Of a DNA stretch of 64,000 nucleotides, positions 41,171 through 52,249 are shown one piece after another. This stretch comes from Alentia gelatinosa (Eukaryota > Annelida > Polychaeta > Phyllodocida > Polynoidae), in NCBI GenBank assembly GCA_950022655.1, contig OX465583.1, positions 65,744,458-65,808,457 of the forward strand, written 5' to 3'. A model generated the notes under the pieces. That model saw only the letters and a list, made by a program, of their open reading frames with translations, made no database searches and was not told the DNA's origin. The number at the start of each line of letters is the position of its first letter. Positions within the stretch are counted from its first letter, which is position 1. The position numbers and the translations under genes are program-made.

Positions 41171-41483
41171 TAAAGCCCAATGCCCATCTACCGATTTTGG
41201 AACATTCATGTACCTTTGTCGGCGACAAACGGACGGTAATTTGGCTCACCGAAGGCATCCTAACGGAGTTGGCCGTAGTCGGTAGATGTAGGACAGCTAG
41301 GCAAGGGTCAGCCAATGATTAGTAGACCGATTTGCTTAGGACTAATATACACCAACCCATATCCTCAATGTCTGCCGGTCGAGAGAAGGGTTACATAATT
41401 TGCCTGCAACAAGTTCACCGACTCCTATACGATTTGGAAACTAATCGCTCAACCCTGAATCGGTAAATGGGCATCAGGCTTTA
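41171..41483. mobile_element. TIR element (TAAAGCCCAATGCCCATC), second complete copy
   Basis: Left TAAAGCCCAATGCCCATCTA, right GGTAAATGGGCATCAGGCTTTA in split form. Same interior as 20269-20531 plus a 50-bp segment (AGGCATCCTAACGGAGTTGG) also present in the 8340 copy. Confidence 0.85.
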
Positions 41484-41484
41484 G

Positions 41485-41620
41485 AGCTCGTATCCCATTG
41501 AGTTTGAATCGCGTAGTAATTCACAAGGCGAAGCCGCGTGAATTACGAAGTGATTCAAACTCGATGGGATCAAGGTCTGACTGTAAACTTGAATAGGTTT
41601 CTGAATTTATCTCACCCTTC
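41485..41620. repeat. Hairpin GAGCTCGTATCCCATTGAG with loop AAGGCGAAGCCGCG
   Basis: CCCATTGAGTTTGAATCGCG and GTAATTCAC pair with GTGAATTAC and GATTCAAACTCGATGGG. The same hairpin with different mismatches is at 50068-50160 and half of it at 22245-22320. Right end TTTATCTCACCC. Confidence 0.8.
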
Positions 41621-41639
41621 ACATTGACTAATTGTCTAA

Positions 41640-42075
41640 TATTTATGACATATTCCCTCATTGGATATTTATTTCCTAAATATCTCATCCTTGTTGGATA
41701 CGAGTTCCCGAGCTAGACGATACAATAACTCTAAAGATAAACCACATCCTGGATGGTGCTTTCCATCAAAACACCTTATATATGTGTTGCAGGGTTTTGT
41801 TTGTCAACATGACACATGTGCTACCTTGAAGGGGAAGTCCAATCAACTGTGGTTTCACATTATGAAGTTGTGTAAGGCTGAAAAAGAAACAGCTGTATTA
41901 TCTGTGAAGCCCATTTAACCATTCCTATCTTTCACTACTCAAAATGTATGAGGTATTTGAGTTTCATAACTTTTGACAGATGCCTTGTTTTGAATCTGAA
42001 ATGTTGGCTGGTTCCACCTATCCTTAGTTGATACCCGGGGAAACCGCGGTAGGTTGAGGCACAGATTAGTAAGCG
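41640..42075. other. Unassigned DNA
   Basis: No convincing exon or repeat. The short plus-strand ORF at 41661-41918 has no splice or codon support. Confidence 0.4.
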
Positions 42076-42369
42076 CTAGCGCCGCGAAAGATCTGCTGGG
42101 AGGGTGACACAAGAGAGATGCTTTCTCCCGAGCAAGGCCTTGCAGCATCCCCCACAGTGGTGTAGATCACCAATACTACACACGTCTCCTTTACGTTCAG
42201 CTGATGCTTTCACTATAAAGTAAACTTTAAAGGCTCTCTTACGTGTACTTTTGCAACCACAAGGCACAGCGGAATGCTCTGTGTTTTGGCAGCTCGTGTG
42301 AGGAGCAGACCGTGAGGTAACGACCAGCAAGACTTGGAGGTAATACTTCACATTCCGGGCATTTTCCAA
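42076..42369 (-). CDS. Cysteine-rich open frame, status uncertain
   Basis: A 97-codon frame with cysteines spaced as in PCGCKSTRK and CSIGDLHHCGGCCKALLG. Third positions are not G/C-biased. A donor-like ACAC-GTAAGA occurs inside, so if the region is transcribed it may be spliced. No family recognised, and it could be a decayed transposon-encoded zinc-binding segment or chance. Confidence 0.27.
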   Translation of the reverse strand: MENARNVKYYLQVLLVVTSRSAPHTSCQNTEHSAVPCGCKSTRKRAFKVYFIVKASAERKGDVCSIGDLHHCGGCCKALLGRKHLSCVTLPADLSRR

Positions 42370-42589
42370 GCTTTAGTCGCACGGCTTTCCGCGAACCATT
42401 AATCAGTGTTCGTCAGATAGACTCTGCGTTTGGCACGTCTGAAGTCATCTGAACGGGCACATAAAACACCCTGTTATCTTATAAGATGAGAGACTATAAA
42501 GCAGAGAGTCTTCAAGATTTTTGTTCGAGGATGTAGAATCTACTTCTAGTGCGTATTAATGGCCAAACCTACGTATCATGAACATGTCC

Positions 42590-43230
42590 CCTGGTTATCA
42601 GGACGAAGAGAACTTGTACTTATCTCACCCCTGGTATTTTTTCTCCATGGTCTTAACATTGGGAACTCGTTCTCCATTCCCCTACAGGTATGGCAGTCCG
42701 TTCTCCATGGTCTGTATCCTGTGTGTCATCCATTCTATAGTGTGTACAGAGGTGAGATAAATATAGAAAGCAACTCGTTTTGGTAAAAGTCATTGTTCTC
42801 CAACTCGTTTGAATGCTACGTGATATTCTCTCGGCTGTCGCCTCGATTATATCACTCCGCATCAAACTCGTGGATAGTGATGCTTAGACAGCTGGCAACT
42901 AAGAAGCAATTAGTCGTGGTTTACTGTAGCCGTAAATATTCTCAATGGGTACTTTGTTATCGAAGAATGTTAATGAGTAATATTAGGATACGTCCTTACT
43001 GTGGACGAAACGGTTCCTGTTCGAGGTCAGTCGTCGATTTCATACTGCCTTCCTGAGGCAACCTGAGGACGTTTGCTTATTATTATATACCTTTAATTGG
43101 TGAAAAGACGCCATTTTAATGACATACAAAGTCGCAGTTACAGCGGGCACGAACATTATTATTACTGCACCCCTAGCAGTGGGCAGTATTTAATAGACAT
43201 TCGGACATAGGTATATAGTAATTTGCAATT
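42590..43230. mobile_element. Foldback elements of the CTCACCCCTGG and TATATACCT classes
   Basis: 42618-42880: CTTATCTCACCCCTGGTATT, CTCCATGGTCTGTATCCTGT, GGTGAGATAAATATAGAAAG and CAACTCGTTTGAATG, with the loop motif CTCGGCTGTCGCCTCG. 43076-43221: TTATTATTATATACCT to ATAGGTATATAGTAAT around a degraded stem. Confidence 0.7.
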
Positions 43231-43549
43231 CTTATGAGTTTCACCGATATCACTGATAGGAAACGCATTTAATCTAACTTTCACTGTAAGGGGCAGAAGC
43301 TTGCCTTCTAATTCTGTCTATTGACATGACCACCATTTATGTTTGTCCCAGTAATTTTGCTGAAGTTATATGTAATAAAATCCTTAACATTTCAATAATG
43401 ATGTTTCACGTATCTTCAGATTCATGGAGAATTAATCAGAACCACAGATTATGTCATCTGCAGAGGGGATGTACGAGCAGATGGTACAGCGTGGGTGTTC
43501 TCTCCACGAACCTCACATCTGTCAGGGTTCAAGCTGAGATAACCATGCT

Positions 43550-44160
43550 GGGGGAGGGTCAGGAGAGAAAAATAATCTCACCCCTGGTATTTTCCCCTCA
43601 TAGATTTAACATTGGGAGCTCATACTCAATGCCCATGGAGTATTTAGAAAAGATACTCAATGTGGGATCATGTCATAGTAAAATAAATCCAGAAACTTTG
43701 TCAAGTTTGCGGTTAGATGCCTTTCAGGTTTTCCTACATACATTCCGCTCTATGAGACATTTTTCTTTCTTAATATCTATTTAATTCCTTTACTAAAGGT
43801 CTTCACATTTCAAAATATCAATTTTTCAATAGGAATATCATCTGATTAATTCCTAGTTTCCTAGAGGAGTCCCTATTTCTGGTAATCATCAAAGGATGTC
43901 GGAAAAGTTAGAAATGTCAAGTATTAAAGAAGAAGCCAACAAGTTTTGGTCAAAGTCTTCGTCCTCCATGAGTTTGACACAGAGCAATATGAATGAGGCA
44001 AAGCCGAGTAGATATCACTTAGTGTTTAAAAATGAGATATGGGAACTACTCCTAATGATAATTTAAAAAATATATAGCACCGCCCTCTCGCACGGTGAGA
44101 GGGCGGCCTGTGTGTTGTGCACCTGATCCCCGCCGCTCACCCCGTCCCCATGTCGCAGTC
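43550..44160. other. Partial foldback pieces and duplicated segment
   Basis: 43572-43690 carries ATCTCACCCCTGGTATTTTC-type sequence. 43940-44020 carries a piece with TGAGGCAAAGCCGAGTA. 44030-44110 duplicates 36684-36760. The interval 44145-44241 (acceptor-like CCCCATGTCGCAG to donor-like CCTACAG-GTGGGC) is open in one plus frame but too weak to call. Confidence 0.4.
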
Positions 44161-44269
44161 GGCGCTGTGTGGGGTATATTGGAGCCAGCCAGCCAGGCAA
44201 TGGTGGTCAGTTCAGAGTGTGGGACCCTGGAACCTACAGGTGGGCCATGGCAGGTAAACAGTCCCTAAG

Positions 44270-44640
44270 ATTCAGAAATACATACAGGCACACACAGTCA
44301 CACACAGACAGACACTAACATACACAGAGATACACAACTGAAACAGAGGGATACACAGACTAATAAAGATACACAGATACACACACAGATACATAGAAAG
44401 AAATGTGATGCACAGAGTCCATACCTCTCCCCACCTACCACCCCCTCCCCACACAAACAACCTGTACATGGCTCATTGCCCTCAACTTTCTCTCACCTGG
44501 CCTTGTAAATTCACTAGAATACATACAAAATGCAGTAAGACTACCCTGTAAAATAGAGATACACAGATACAGGTACACAGATATACATAGATATAGTGCA
44601 TATATTGTTTTAGTTACCATGTTTTCTTGTTGTGGCGAGT
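44270..44640. repeat. Imperfect ATACACAG repeat, duplicate of 37380-37720
   Basis: Dense ACACAGA/TACACAG words, then CCACCTACCACCCCC and TGTACATGGCTCATTGCC, in the same order as 37380-37720. Confidence 0.6.
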
Positions 44641-45274
44641 GTGCTGCTGGTATCGCTTGTCAGAGCCGGTAATCATGTGTGGCAGGTCTCTACACTCTCC
44701 TACGTGTCAGGCTTGAATGGATCACCTGCAGAGGCTCTGGTCTTATATATGCCCGTGTAGAGGTACCAAGAGGGTCGTCCCGTTTTGAGACAGGGTAGAC
44801 TGCTTCATACCGGGCAGTATAGTACTCATAAGCGACTGTGTCGCAATGGTCGCCAGCGTTATACAAAGGTCAGCTAAGCGGCCGGCAGACAACCCACACT
44901 CCTCCCAGCTGAGAATTGAACATGCTAGCTCCGAGGAGTCTTTTTAAATCTAACAACTATAAAAAAAGAACTGATCTTATCGTGGTCCTTATTGCATTCG
45001 CGTTGCCCAAAGTGATCAATCCCTATGTAGGATGGTCTTACATGGTGATGATAACTGAAAACTTGTTAGAGTTTTAGATAACTTTAACCTTTTTTTCGAT
45101 GGGTTGCTATGTAAAATTGACCACACATAGCAAAATATCTTTCTGTACGAAAGGAGAAATACTAAGCTGAAAACTTCAACAGTTGTCTTCGATTTCTGAA
45201 GACCACGTTTAGAATACGGATAAACATGATTATTCTAGTCGGTATCGCTGAGGTAGGTCCTAATCGTAGTCAAA

Positions 45275-45557
45275 GGCCCGGCGTCCACCTACTACGATAG
45301 AATCGTAGACCTCCCGATATGGCACCGATACAAAATGTCAAAATCGGTGCCATATCGGGAAGGTGCAAAATCGTGGAGATATGTCTAGACATGCCAATCC
45401 ACCACGCATTGTATGGGGGTTTTATCGGTGTCTAATCGCAGAAACGTGGTCAACTGCCCCCGATATTAGGTAACCTTCCGACGCGATTTTGATTTGTTAT
45501 CGGGAGGTGCATCGTAGGGCATATCGGAGCCATATCGTAGTAGGTGGACGCCGGGCC
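45275..45557. mobile_element. TIR element (GGCCCGGCGTCCACC), complete copy nested
   Basis: Left GGCCCGGCGTCCACCTACTA, right TAGTAGGTGGACGCCGGGCC, 283 bp. Interior ATCGGTGCCATATCGGGA and GCATTGTATGGG. The same length class as 61615-61896. Bordered by AA and TT. Confidence 0.88.
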
Positions 45558-45569
45558 TTATCCGACATT

Positions 45570-46105
45570 TCCACCCGCCGATAATGCCCACCAATTCTGG
45601 CATTTCACACCGCCGACCGATTATGCGACACATTTAGTGCAATAATCATCAGGTGTAAAGAGAAATGGTTAACGATTTTTTAGGCCCCTGCCTTATGCAA
45701 TATGGCGCCACCCACCAACTTCTTCACCCACCGACGAAATCAAATCGCATTGAATTAATCAGTGATGCTCTGCATTTTACTTCCAAAAGTCAGCGAGCAT
45801 CCACCACATTTTCAGAGTGTAGATCACAGATTATGTACCATCAACCATTCACAAGGAGAACCGCCATGCGACTTTTGTACAGCGTGAAAATTATCGCTGT
45901 GTTTTTAGTTAACGGGTGAACTATCATTATTTAGCTTTAAAACATCTCCCTGTATTTTACTACCAAAAGTCAGCGAGCATCCACCGCATTTTCACAGTGC
46001 AGGGCACAGATTATGTACCATCAACCATTCACAAGGCGAACCACCGACCGACTTTTGTACAGCGTGAAAATTATCGGTGTGTTTTTAGTTGGCAGGTGGA
46101 AACGC
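45570..46105. mobile_element. TTTCCACCTG-family element with internal duplication, nested
   Basis: TTTCCACCCGCCGATAATG at the left, GGCAGGTGGAAACGCCAC at the right. The right half (about 45765-45935 and 45955-46100) is duplicated: CAAAAGTCAGCGAGCATCCA and TGTACCATCAACCATTCACA occur twice. Open frames here follow the duplication. Confidence 0.72.
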
Positions 46106-46197
46106 CACACATTACAGTGATTATCGTTCTTAGCTTTAAAAACATCTCCCTGGAGGTACGAGGAAGACGTGGTAAAGTGCTCCTGACCTGCTCAACA

Positions 46198-46295
46198 AGG
46201 AACAGCTTGGAGCGGCTCGGAGCAGCTCGGAGCAGCTCGGAGAAGCTCGGAGAAGCTCGGAGCAGCTCGGAGAAGCTCGGAGCAGCTCATCGTCC
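46198..46295. repeat. 10-bp tandem repeat AGCTCGGAGC/A
   Basis: About nine consecutive units of GCTCGGAGCA or GCTCGGAGAA. It lies within a plus-strand ORF, but the unit is open in most frames and no exon is claimed. Confidence 0.9.
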
Positions 46296-46464
46296 ACGAG
46301 CGGCAGACAGCTGTATTGACTTTACAGTGGGACTTAATCCCGACCATCTACTGTACACTTGGCCAGCTTTATTACATACGTATTCTGTCTGACACTGCTG
46401 CTTGGCCTTACGCCGCTACTTTGCGTAACTCTGAGCATACTGTGCTGCTTGGTACAACATTTCA

Positions 46465-47162
46465 TCTTAGCCTGGTGTACGTTTCCATAGGCTTAACATG
46501 AAGAACTCGTACTCAACAGGCTGGCGAGTACGGTAACTCATACTCAATAGGCGATAAACAGATAAATATTCCCAGGTTAGGATAAAATGAGAAACGTATT
46601 GGTGTTTGATCTGAGTCCCCCGTTCACCATCTCGTTTGGAGCGTCTCAGAATATTCACTTGGCTATCGCGTCGTTCAAATTACTGCATGCTCGAAACTCA
46701 ATGGCGGGGACACAGACCAAACACTCATTGACTTCTTTCTCATGGACTAGTAAGTTTGACAATATTCGCATGGATAGCCAAAATAAGACCTTGGATTAAG
46801 ATAAGTAAATTTGACATATATGCCCAAAGTGCTATCGTGCATAGGATTTGCCGTTAAGTAAGGCCTTTTATCTTAGCTTGGTATGAACGTACATAGACTT
46901 AACGTTAATAACTCGCATTCAACAGGCTTGTGAGTACGGTGACTCATACTCAACGGGTGATGAACAGATAAACATTTCCAGGCCATAATAAAATCAGAAA
47001 CATATTCGTCTTTGATTTGTGTCCACATTTGCAACTCGTTTGTAACCTCTTCAGAATATTCACTTGGCCATCACCTCGTTCAAATTCCTGAGCACTCCCA
47101 ACTCAATGGTAAACGGAGACATAGACCAAATATTCATCGATTTCTTTCTAATCCTCATACAC
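46465..47162. repeat. Tandem duplication of a ~410-bp foldback segment
   Basis: 46465-46752 and 46872-47162 share TACTCAACAGGCT, GAGTACGGTAACTCATACTC, CAGAATATTCACTTGGC and GATTTCTTTCT-type endings, with about 15-20% visible divergence. The ORFs 46587-46799 and 46467-46658 are not conserved in the second copy. Confidence 0.75.
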
Positions 47163-47317
47163 CTGTGCACATTGTTTCTTATACTTACTAACCTCTGATC
47201 CCTATGTCGTAAATACTTCGTATGCCCTACTGTGTCGTACGCTGTTATACCGACTAGCTCCCCGTGCCCAAATAAGACCCCGAATGTTAATTTATGGTAT
47301 ATTCGGATGAAGATTCA

Positions 47318-47610
47318 ACGTGTATAATAAAGGGAAAACAGACCAGGTGTTTAATCTGTGAAATATTACTCACTCACAGACCGGTAAATATTCTCCCCAC
47401 CTAACGGTGTTGGGGCAAATACTTTCTGGTCTGCAATATAAACTGGTTTCAGATAAAAACTCATGTACTTAAGATGACAATTTTCCTAATAAATATATCT
47501 AAAAAATAAAACGGTCGTAATCTCCTCGGAATTCTCTCCATTCGCTCGGATATTACTACGCGTCTATAGTCTTCGGAGATTACGGCCGCTTGTATCGGAA
47601 ACGACTTAAA
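47318..47610. mobile_element. Two adjacent foldback repeats
   Basis: 47318-47435 is copy 2 of the 5045-5190 repeat. 47438-47610 is a CTGGTTTCAGATAAAA hairpin containing an unrelated ~45-bp AT-rich insertion after its left arm, with central ATATTACTACGCGTC. Confidence 0.72.
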
Positions 47611-47619
47611 ATTGTGTCT

Positions 47620-48205
47620 ATGTAACACAATGATTAAGAGACTTGTTCTCAAAGCCTCTTGCAGCGTGCAGGGAATTTTACAGATATATATACTTGGTGG
47701 CCCGCCAACAGCACGTCACCAACAAGGCCTGCCGGAGCCCACACCCAACCACTGACATATTTAAAGTCATTGCCGACTAAACAAACGACGGCCCTGACTG
47801 ATTCACCGAGCCACGAGAGGGGATTTGGCTCGGAACTGTAAGCAAATTTACGGGGCACAGCAAGGTGAGACAGCCTCATCAGGATGTGAAGCCAACCTAG
47901 TTCCCCAACTCCAGGGGGCCGGCGGGTTGGGCATAGTTTTTCATTACTCAGGCATGTAGAACAAGGGCATGGGAAAGGGAGTAGTTAACATTTAGGATAC
48001 TAAGTGGGTTGGTCCATTGCAATCTGAATATGAAACCATTTAGAGATCTTGAGACTTTCAGTCCTGGAGGCATTCCCCCTGTTTGGTGGATCCTGAAGAT
48101 GCCTCCTGGCATTTTTTGGTATTTTTTTAGAAAAAGAAGGCTAGTTTTGAAAAGAAATGATTTATGGTTTAATGATTTCGTCAGGATAGATAGACTAGGA
48201 GCAAA
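47620..48205. other. Unassigned DNA
   Basis: 47640-47900 is moderately GC-rich with short ORFs on both strands, but no acceptor/donor pair with a biased frame was found. Confidence 0.4.
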
Positions 48206-48710
48206 TAGTATATTCATCATTGATGAATGGGCGTGCAATTATAGATGAATAACAAATAAAATGTTTTTGTTACGCTCAGTTTATGGATAGTTTTCTGTAA
48301 CCTTCTTGCACCCAGTAACTTGCCATTTCTGCAACTGCCTGAGTCTGGGATTCAAATATATCGAGCTCCAGTGGGTATTGAGTTATTTTGGTACTCATTG
48401 ACTCCAGAGAAATTACAGTGAATATATCGTATTTTATGGCAATCCAGCTCCAAGTTGGTGGGTTACACATGAATATTGCACCCGTATTACCTCAGATATG
48501 ATATCATGTAGCATTCAAAAGAGAATAATGACTTTAACCTAAACGAGGTGCTATCTGTATTTATCTCACCCCTGTACACACTAAAAGAATGGACAACATA
48601 CATGATATAGACCATGGAGAACCGACTGCAATACTCGTAGGGGTTTGCAGAACGAGTTCCCAATGTTAAGCCTCTGGGTCAAAAACACCAGGGTGAGATA
48701 AAGATGTATA
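48206..48710. repeat. TGTAACC-family repeat followed by GGGGTGAGATAA foldback
   Basis: 48210-48440 matches 15605-15790. 48480-48710 has CAACGAGGTGCTATCTGTAT-like, TATTTATCTCACCCCTGTAC and CAGGGTGAGATAAAG ends. Confidence 0.7.
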
Positions 48711-49059
48711 TTCACCAGATGGCTTTTTGTCAGTGGCACGCTAATGTCCACTAGAACCCATCAAAATATATTTGAGTCTGGTAAAGTGTATCTTTATTGG
48801 GCGGGTGTCAGAATGCCCACTTTTTTGTGGTTACCCTTTTGTGAATGCACTTAGCTCTTTTATTTTCAAAATGTAGACACTGTAGTATACTCATCCATTA
48901 TCCAGTACTATTTGTCTTGTTCAACAATATCAAGGATTAAACTCTTAACACAGATTATTTCCCCCTATTGCACACTGTATCAGATTATCCACTGTACAAT
49001 GTCTATAACATAATAGTTGTTTGTGCATCTGGACTGTACCTATTCATTTACTTGTACAT

Positions 49060-49310
49060 GTGTACATGAAAGTTGAGATTGGGCAGAGGGCCAGTGTCTA
49101 CTTTGGGCCGTGGTCGGGGTGCCTGGGTTGCGAGTCCTGCACCCCTCCCTCCCCCTGGAGCAGACTGCCTAGGCAGCTGTTTTCACTTACACGGTGGGAG
49201 AGGGTTAACTTCATATGTATTCACGTATGTCGCGTGGCAGGCAACACATGGCTTGAACCTCCATCTGCACACAGAGCACAGCGAGCTTGTGTAGACCTGG
49301 GCCCAGTTTA
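49060..49310. other. GC-rich block, possible exon, strand unresolved
   Basis: A GC-rich island in AT-rich DNA. A plus-strand frame (ASVYFGPWSGCLGCESC, then TPPSPWSRLPRQLFSLTRW) has high third-position G/C. Minus-strand frames (RFKPCVACHATYVNTYEV; KVDTGPLPNLNFHVHMYK before a stop) are also open. Splice signals exist on both strands. I cannot choose. Confidence 0.3.
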
Positions 49311-49965
49311 ATAATCTAGGATCGCACATGAAGACCCTTTTCTTTATCTCACCCCTGCTACAAGTTTAGCCATAGGAATGACGTAAGAAAAATAATACTC
49401 AACGATCATAGTTTTCTATAGGTAATTACTATGCGGAAGCTCACTCAATGCTGTCCTCTGAAAGAAAGAACCACTTTTACAACTACCTTTATTGAATTTG
49501 GGACCTTCTCCAGTCTTTCTAACCAAACACTCCCACCAGCAATTTGGAAAGATAAAAAGCGTTACCACTTAGAAGGTGGCTTTATCATGAACTGTCCTAC
49601 ATAAGGGTAGAGGTCATGATTAGGTCAACATTGGAGGACAGTTTTGATTCAACAAGACTACCCTCAAATCGCTATCCTTGTCCTCCCAGGCCCAATCCTC
49701 TATTTCTCCTGAACGGAGTTTCTTTCTCCATATATATATATATTTAATGGCCCATAGTCATACAAACCTATTACCCTTTTCTGTAAGCCAAGCAGACGCA
49801 TGGACGATGTGGTTCAACTTTATTTAACACTTATGGACGACCTTATGGACGACCTTATGGACGGCTAAGATTGTCTTAGTGAACAGACTTAAATATCATT
49901 GAACAATAACCCTTGTACGAGGTACAGAAAGGGTCATCATGTACGAGCCTAAATTATTCAACAGG
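49297..49965. mobile_element. GGGCCCAGTTTAATAATC element interrupted by other DNA
   Basis: The left end 49299-49345 stops in ACCCTTTTCT and runs into TTATCTCACCCCTGCTACAA. The remainder resumes at 49777 with CCCTTTTCTGTAAGCC and finishes at 49965 (TTATTCAACAGGC). A 30-bp ATGGACGACCTT duplication is inside. Confidence 0.65.
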
Positions 49966-50067
49966 CAGGGCATTGCATCTGAGATTGTCCTCATGCTCAA
50001 AAACGACATGGGCAAGATCTCTTGCAGGCGATTTAGTGATATATCAGAGGGAACATTTACGGTCAGA

Positions 50068-50650
50068 GCTCATATCCCATCGAGTTTGAATAGCATAGTA
50101 ATTCACAAGGTGAAACCGCATGAATGACATGGCGATTCGAACGAGATGGGATCGAGCTCTGACCATAAAGGTTTCTGAATTTATCTCACCCCTCGCATTG
50201 ACTAATTAGCTAACATTTGCGACATAATCCCCCATTGAATATATCTTTCCAAATAATCCAGGCGTTGAGTACGAGTTCCCAATGTAAAGTCTATGGGGAA
50301 AAAATACCAGGGGTGAGATTAATCACTTGATCTCAACCCCAGCATTTTTGTCCCATAGGCTTAACATTGGGAACTCGTTCTCCATGCCCATATAAGCATT
50401 GCAGTCCGTTTTCCATTATCTATATCCTGTGTGTCGTCCATTCTTTTAGTGTGTACAGGGGTGAGATAAATACAGAAAGCAACTGGATGGTGAACTTTGC
50501 ATGTCGTGAAATTTTTCATTGAATAAAAAAAACAAAAAAACTAACTCATTTTGGTCAAAATCGTTGTTCTCCAACTCGTTTGAACGTTTTGTGATATTCA
50601 CTAGGCTGTTGCCTCGTTTATATCGCCTCGCGTCAAACTCGTCAAGAACT
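50068..50650. mobile_element. Hairpin and GGGGTGAGATAA-family foldback
   Basis: 50068-50165 is the CCCATCGAGTTTGAAT hairpin with loop AAGGTGAAACCGCATG. 50315-50650 runs from TTGATCTCAACCCCAGCAT through CAGGGGTGAGATAAATACAG to CTAGGCTGTTGCCTCG. Confidence 0.72.
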
Positions 50651-50814
50651 TTTTTCTTCTTTTTGAGTTTATATTTTATTCAGGAGGTTAACGGTAGGCT
50701 CTAATGTGCCTATTTCCACGTTGCTCAATGTGGACATTGTTCCACATTGACATTGACCAAAACTTGTTGGTTTCATCTTTAGTCTCACATGATGTAGAGA
50801 TACTTTCGGAAAAT

Positions 50815-51230
50815 GAAGTCCTCTCATCGGGCCATTGTGCAATCTGTCCATCTGCAGTGGCGGGACACGGGGCCGGGTCGGCACCGCGCTAACACGTCCT
50901 GTTTTCAGGGATCATATCGCGCGCGTGGCGGCTACACGTGTAAACAGCGACACCCCGGGCGGGGGAGGAGCGGAGGGAGGGCTTCACACACCATCAACCC
51001 CTGCTCATAAAGCCGCAAGCCCCCTGTGTATCCTAGCCGTGGTGTGTGCTAGTAAACAAACGGAGGGAGCTCAGTTGGCTGCAGCAGCCCTGCTACATAC
51101 ACCTCTCCGTGGCACCTCTATGGTCTATAGACTACTTCTGTGGCCTGGTTGTCCCTCCTCCCCCGCTTCCCCGCTCCCCCGCCACTATCTACGTGTAGTA
51201 GACTCGGCGTCTACGTCAGCATAGACTAGA
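50815..51230 (+). other. GC/CpG-rich block, possible exon or promoter region
   Basis: Contains a good plus-strand acceptor (GTCCTGTTTTCAG at 50900-50912), after which one frame runs DHIARVAATRVNSDTPGGGG for over 70 codons without third-position bias. A second plus frame (50813-51007) has about 69% G/C third positions and includes GGYTCKQRHPGRGRSGG. The frames disagree, so I record the block, not a gene. Confidence 0.35.
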
Positions 51231-51239
51231 GACTACTTT

Positions 51240-52200
51240 GGGTTGATGGAATTCGACCAAGGAAAGTTGTAGACTAACTCGGCGTTTACACTAGATGACT
51301 CAATATGTGGCGACTGTAGATCGTCAAGCCAATAGTTGTCAGGTGTTGGCAACGTCCACCACAAAAGTCACCAACCTCATAATGTACTCGAGTGTTTACA
51401 CTGACGACTAAGTTCTCCCAGACGACTAATTCAAGCTGGCTAGAAATAGTCACAGGCATCAGAGCATGTCCAATAGTCATGAGGTGGTGCTATATTGCAT
51501 GTGCTGACATAATCAGATGAGCTGCAGTCGCCACACACTTGACATTTAGAGAAGACGATTTCTATCATTTTATTGCTAAAAGTCATCAGGAGGTGCAAAA
51601 TGCCAGAATCGCCGGCCAGAATCGTCGATGGGTAAAGGGATGTTTCTACCAGGACGTGCAATATATGCTAACTATGGCCGATTTGTTGACTCACTAGATC
51701 GGGATGAATCATGTGAGAGTATCTGGTTGACTCGCTGTGGTAAAATAGCCCCCACTGAACGATATTAGGTGCTCCACACGCAGGGGTAATGCTCTCATGA
51801 GATTTAGTATGATCAAGCAAGATGCAGGCAGATGCAGTGTCATTGATATAATCCAGGTACTTTATATACATGTAGTAATATATGGAGACATGGTTAGTGT
51901 GACTGAATGAGATCTGTTCCAATTTATTTTGGAAATACTTATCGAGTTGGAAGAATGAGGTGAGTATTTCCACGGACTTGGAACACCTGGATTAGAAACA
52001 ACCTGTCTCTGGCGTATCTATCTATGCCTCGGCATTGTTAGGGTTCTGATAACGGCCGCTAGGCGGCTCTACCGTCATTTCGCGTGAGTTCAACATTTTG
52101 CCCCCAGGATCGCCACTGTCGCTGCTGGTAGGCTCAGCATAATCATGACAGCCAGATGAACTGTTTACATTTGTCTACAAACGTTCACTACACTTAGCAC
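51240..52200. repeat. GACGACT-rich repeat and foldback fragments
   Basis: 51240-51660 has many AGTCGTC/GACGACT and TCACCA words in both orientations, as in other TIR elements, but clean ends were not found. 51880-51965 carries GGAGACATGGTTAGTGTGAC, shared with 22316 and 62258. Confidence 0.45.
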
Positions 52201-52249
52201 CATAAATCTGACTGTTCTGTATAGGTATATACTTAGACTTCAAAATCTT

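Larger units (their letters stand above)
44936..46155. mobile_element. GGGAGGTGTTTTTAAAA element split by nested insertions
   Basis: Left part 44936-45274 matches 17617-17945 (GATCTTATCGTGGTCCTTAT, CGATTTCTGAAGACCACG). The right part 46108-46155 (ATTACAGTGATTATCGTTCT, TTTAAAAACATCTCCCTG) matches 17940-17976. The break point is after TAATCGTAGTC. Two other elements (45275-45557 and 45570-46105) occupy the gap, giving a relative order of insertion. Confidence 0.8.

Noticed and set aside
41030..41175. Plus-strand exon (HNTPNLDSHGGFREGLLQ) with donor GGTAAAG
   Set aside because: The donor is formed by the first bases of the TIR element at 41171. The overlapping minus-strand terminal exon has a much stronger composition signal nearby, so I did not call it.
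46198..46392. Ser/Leu/Glu-rich coding repeat
   Set aside because: The 10-bp unit is open in most frames and changes frame every copy. There is no splice support.
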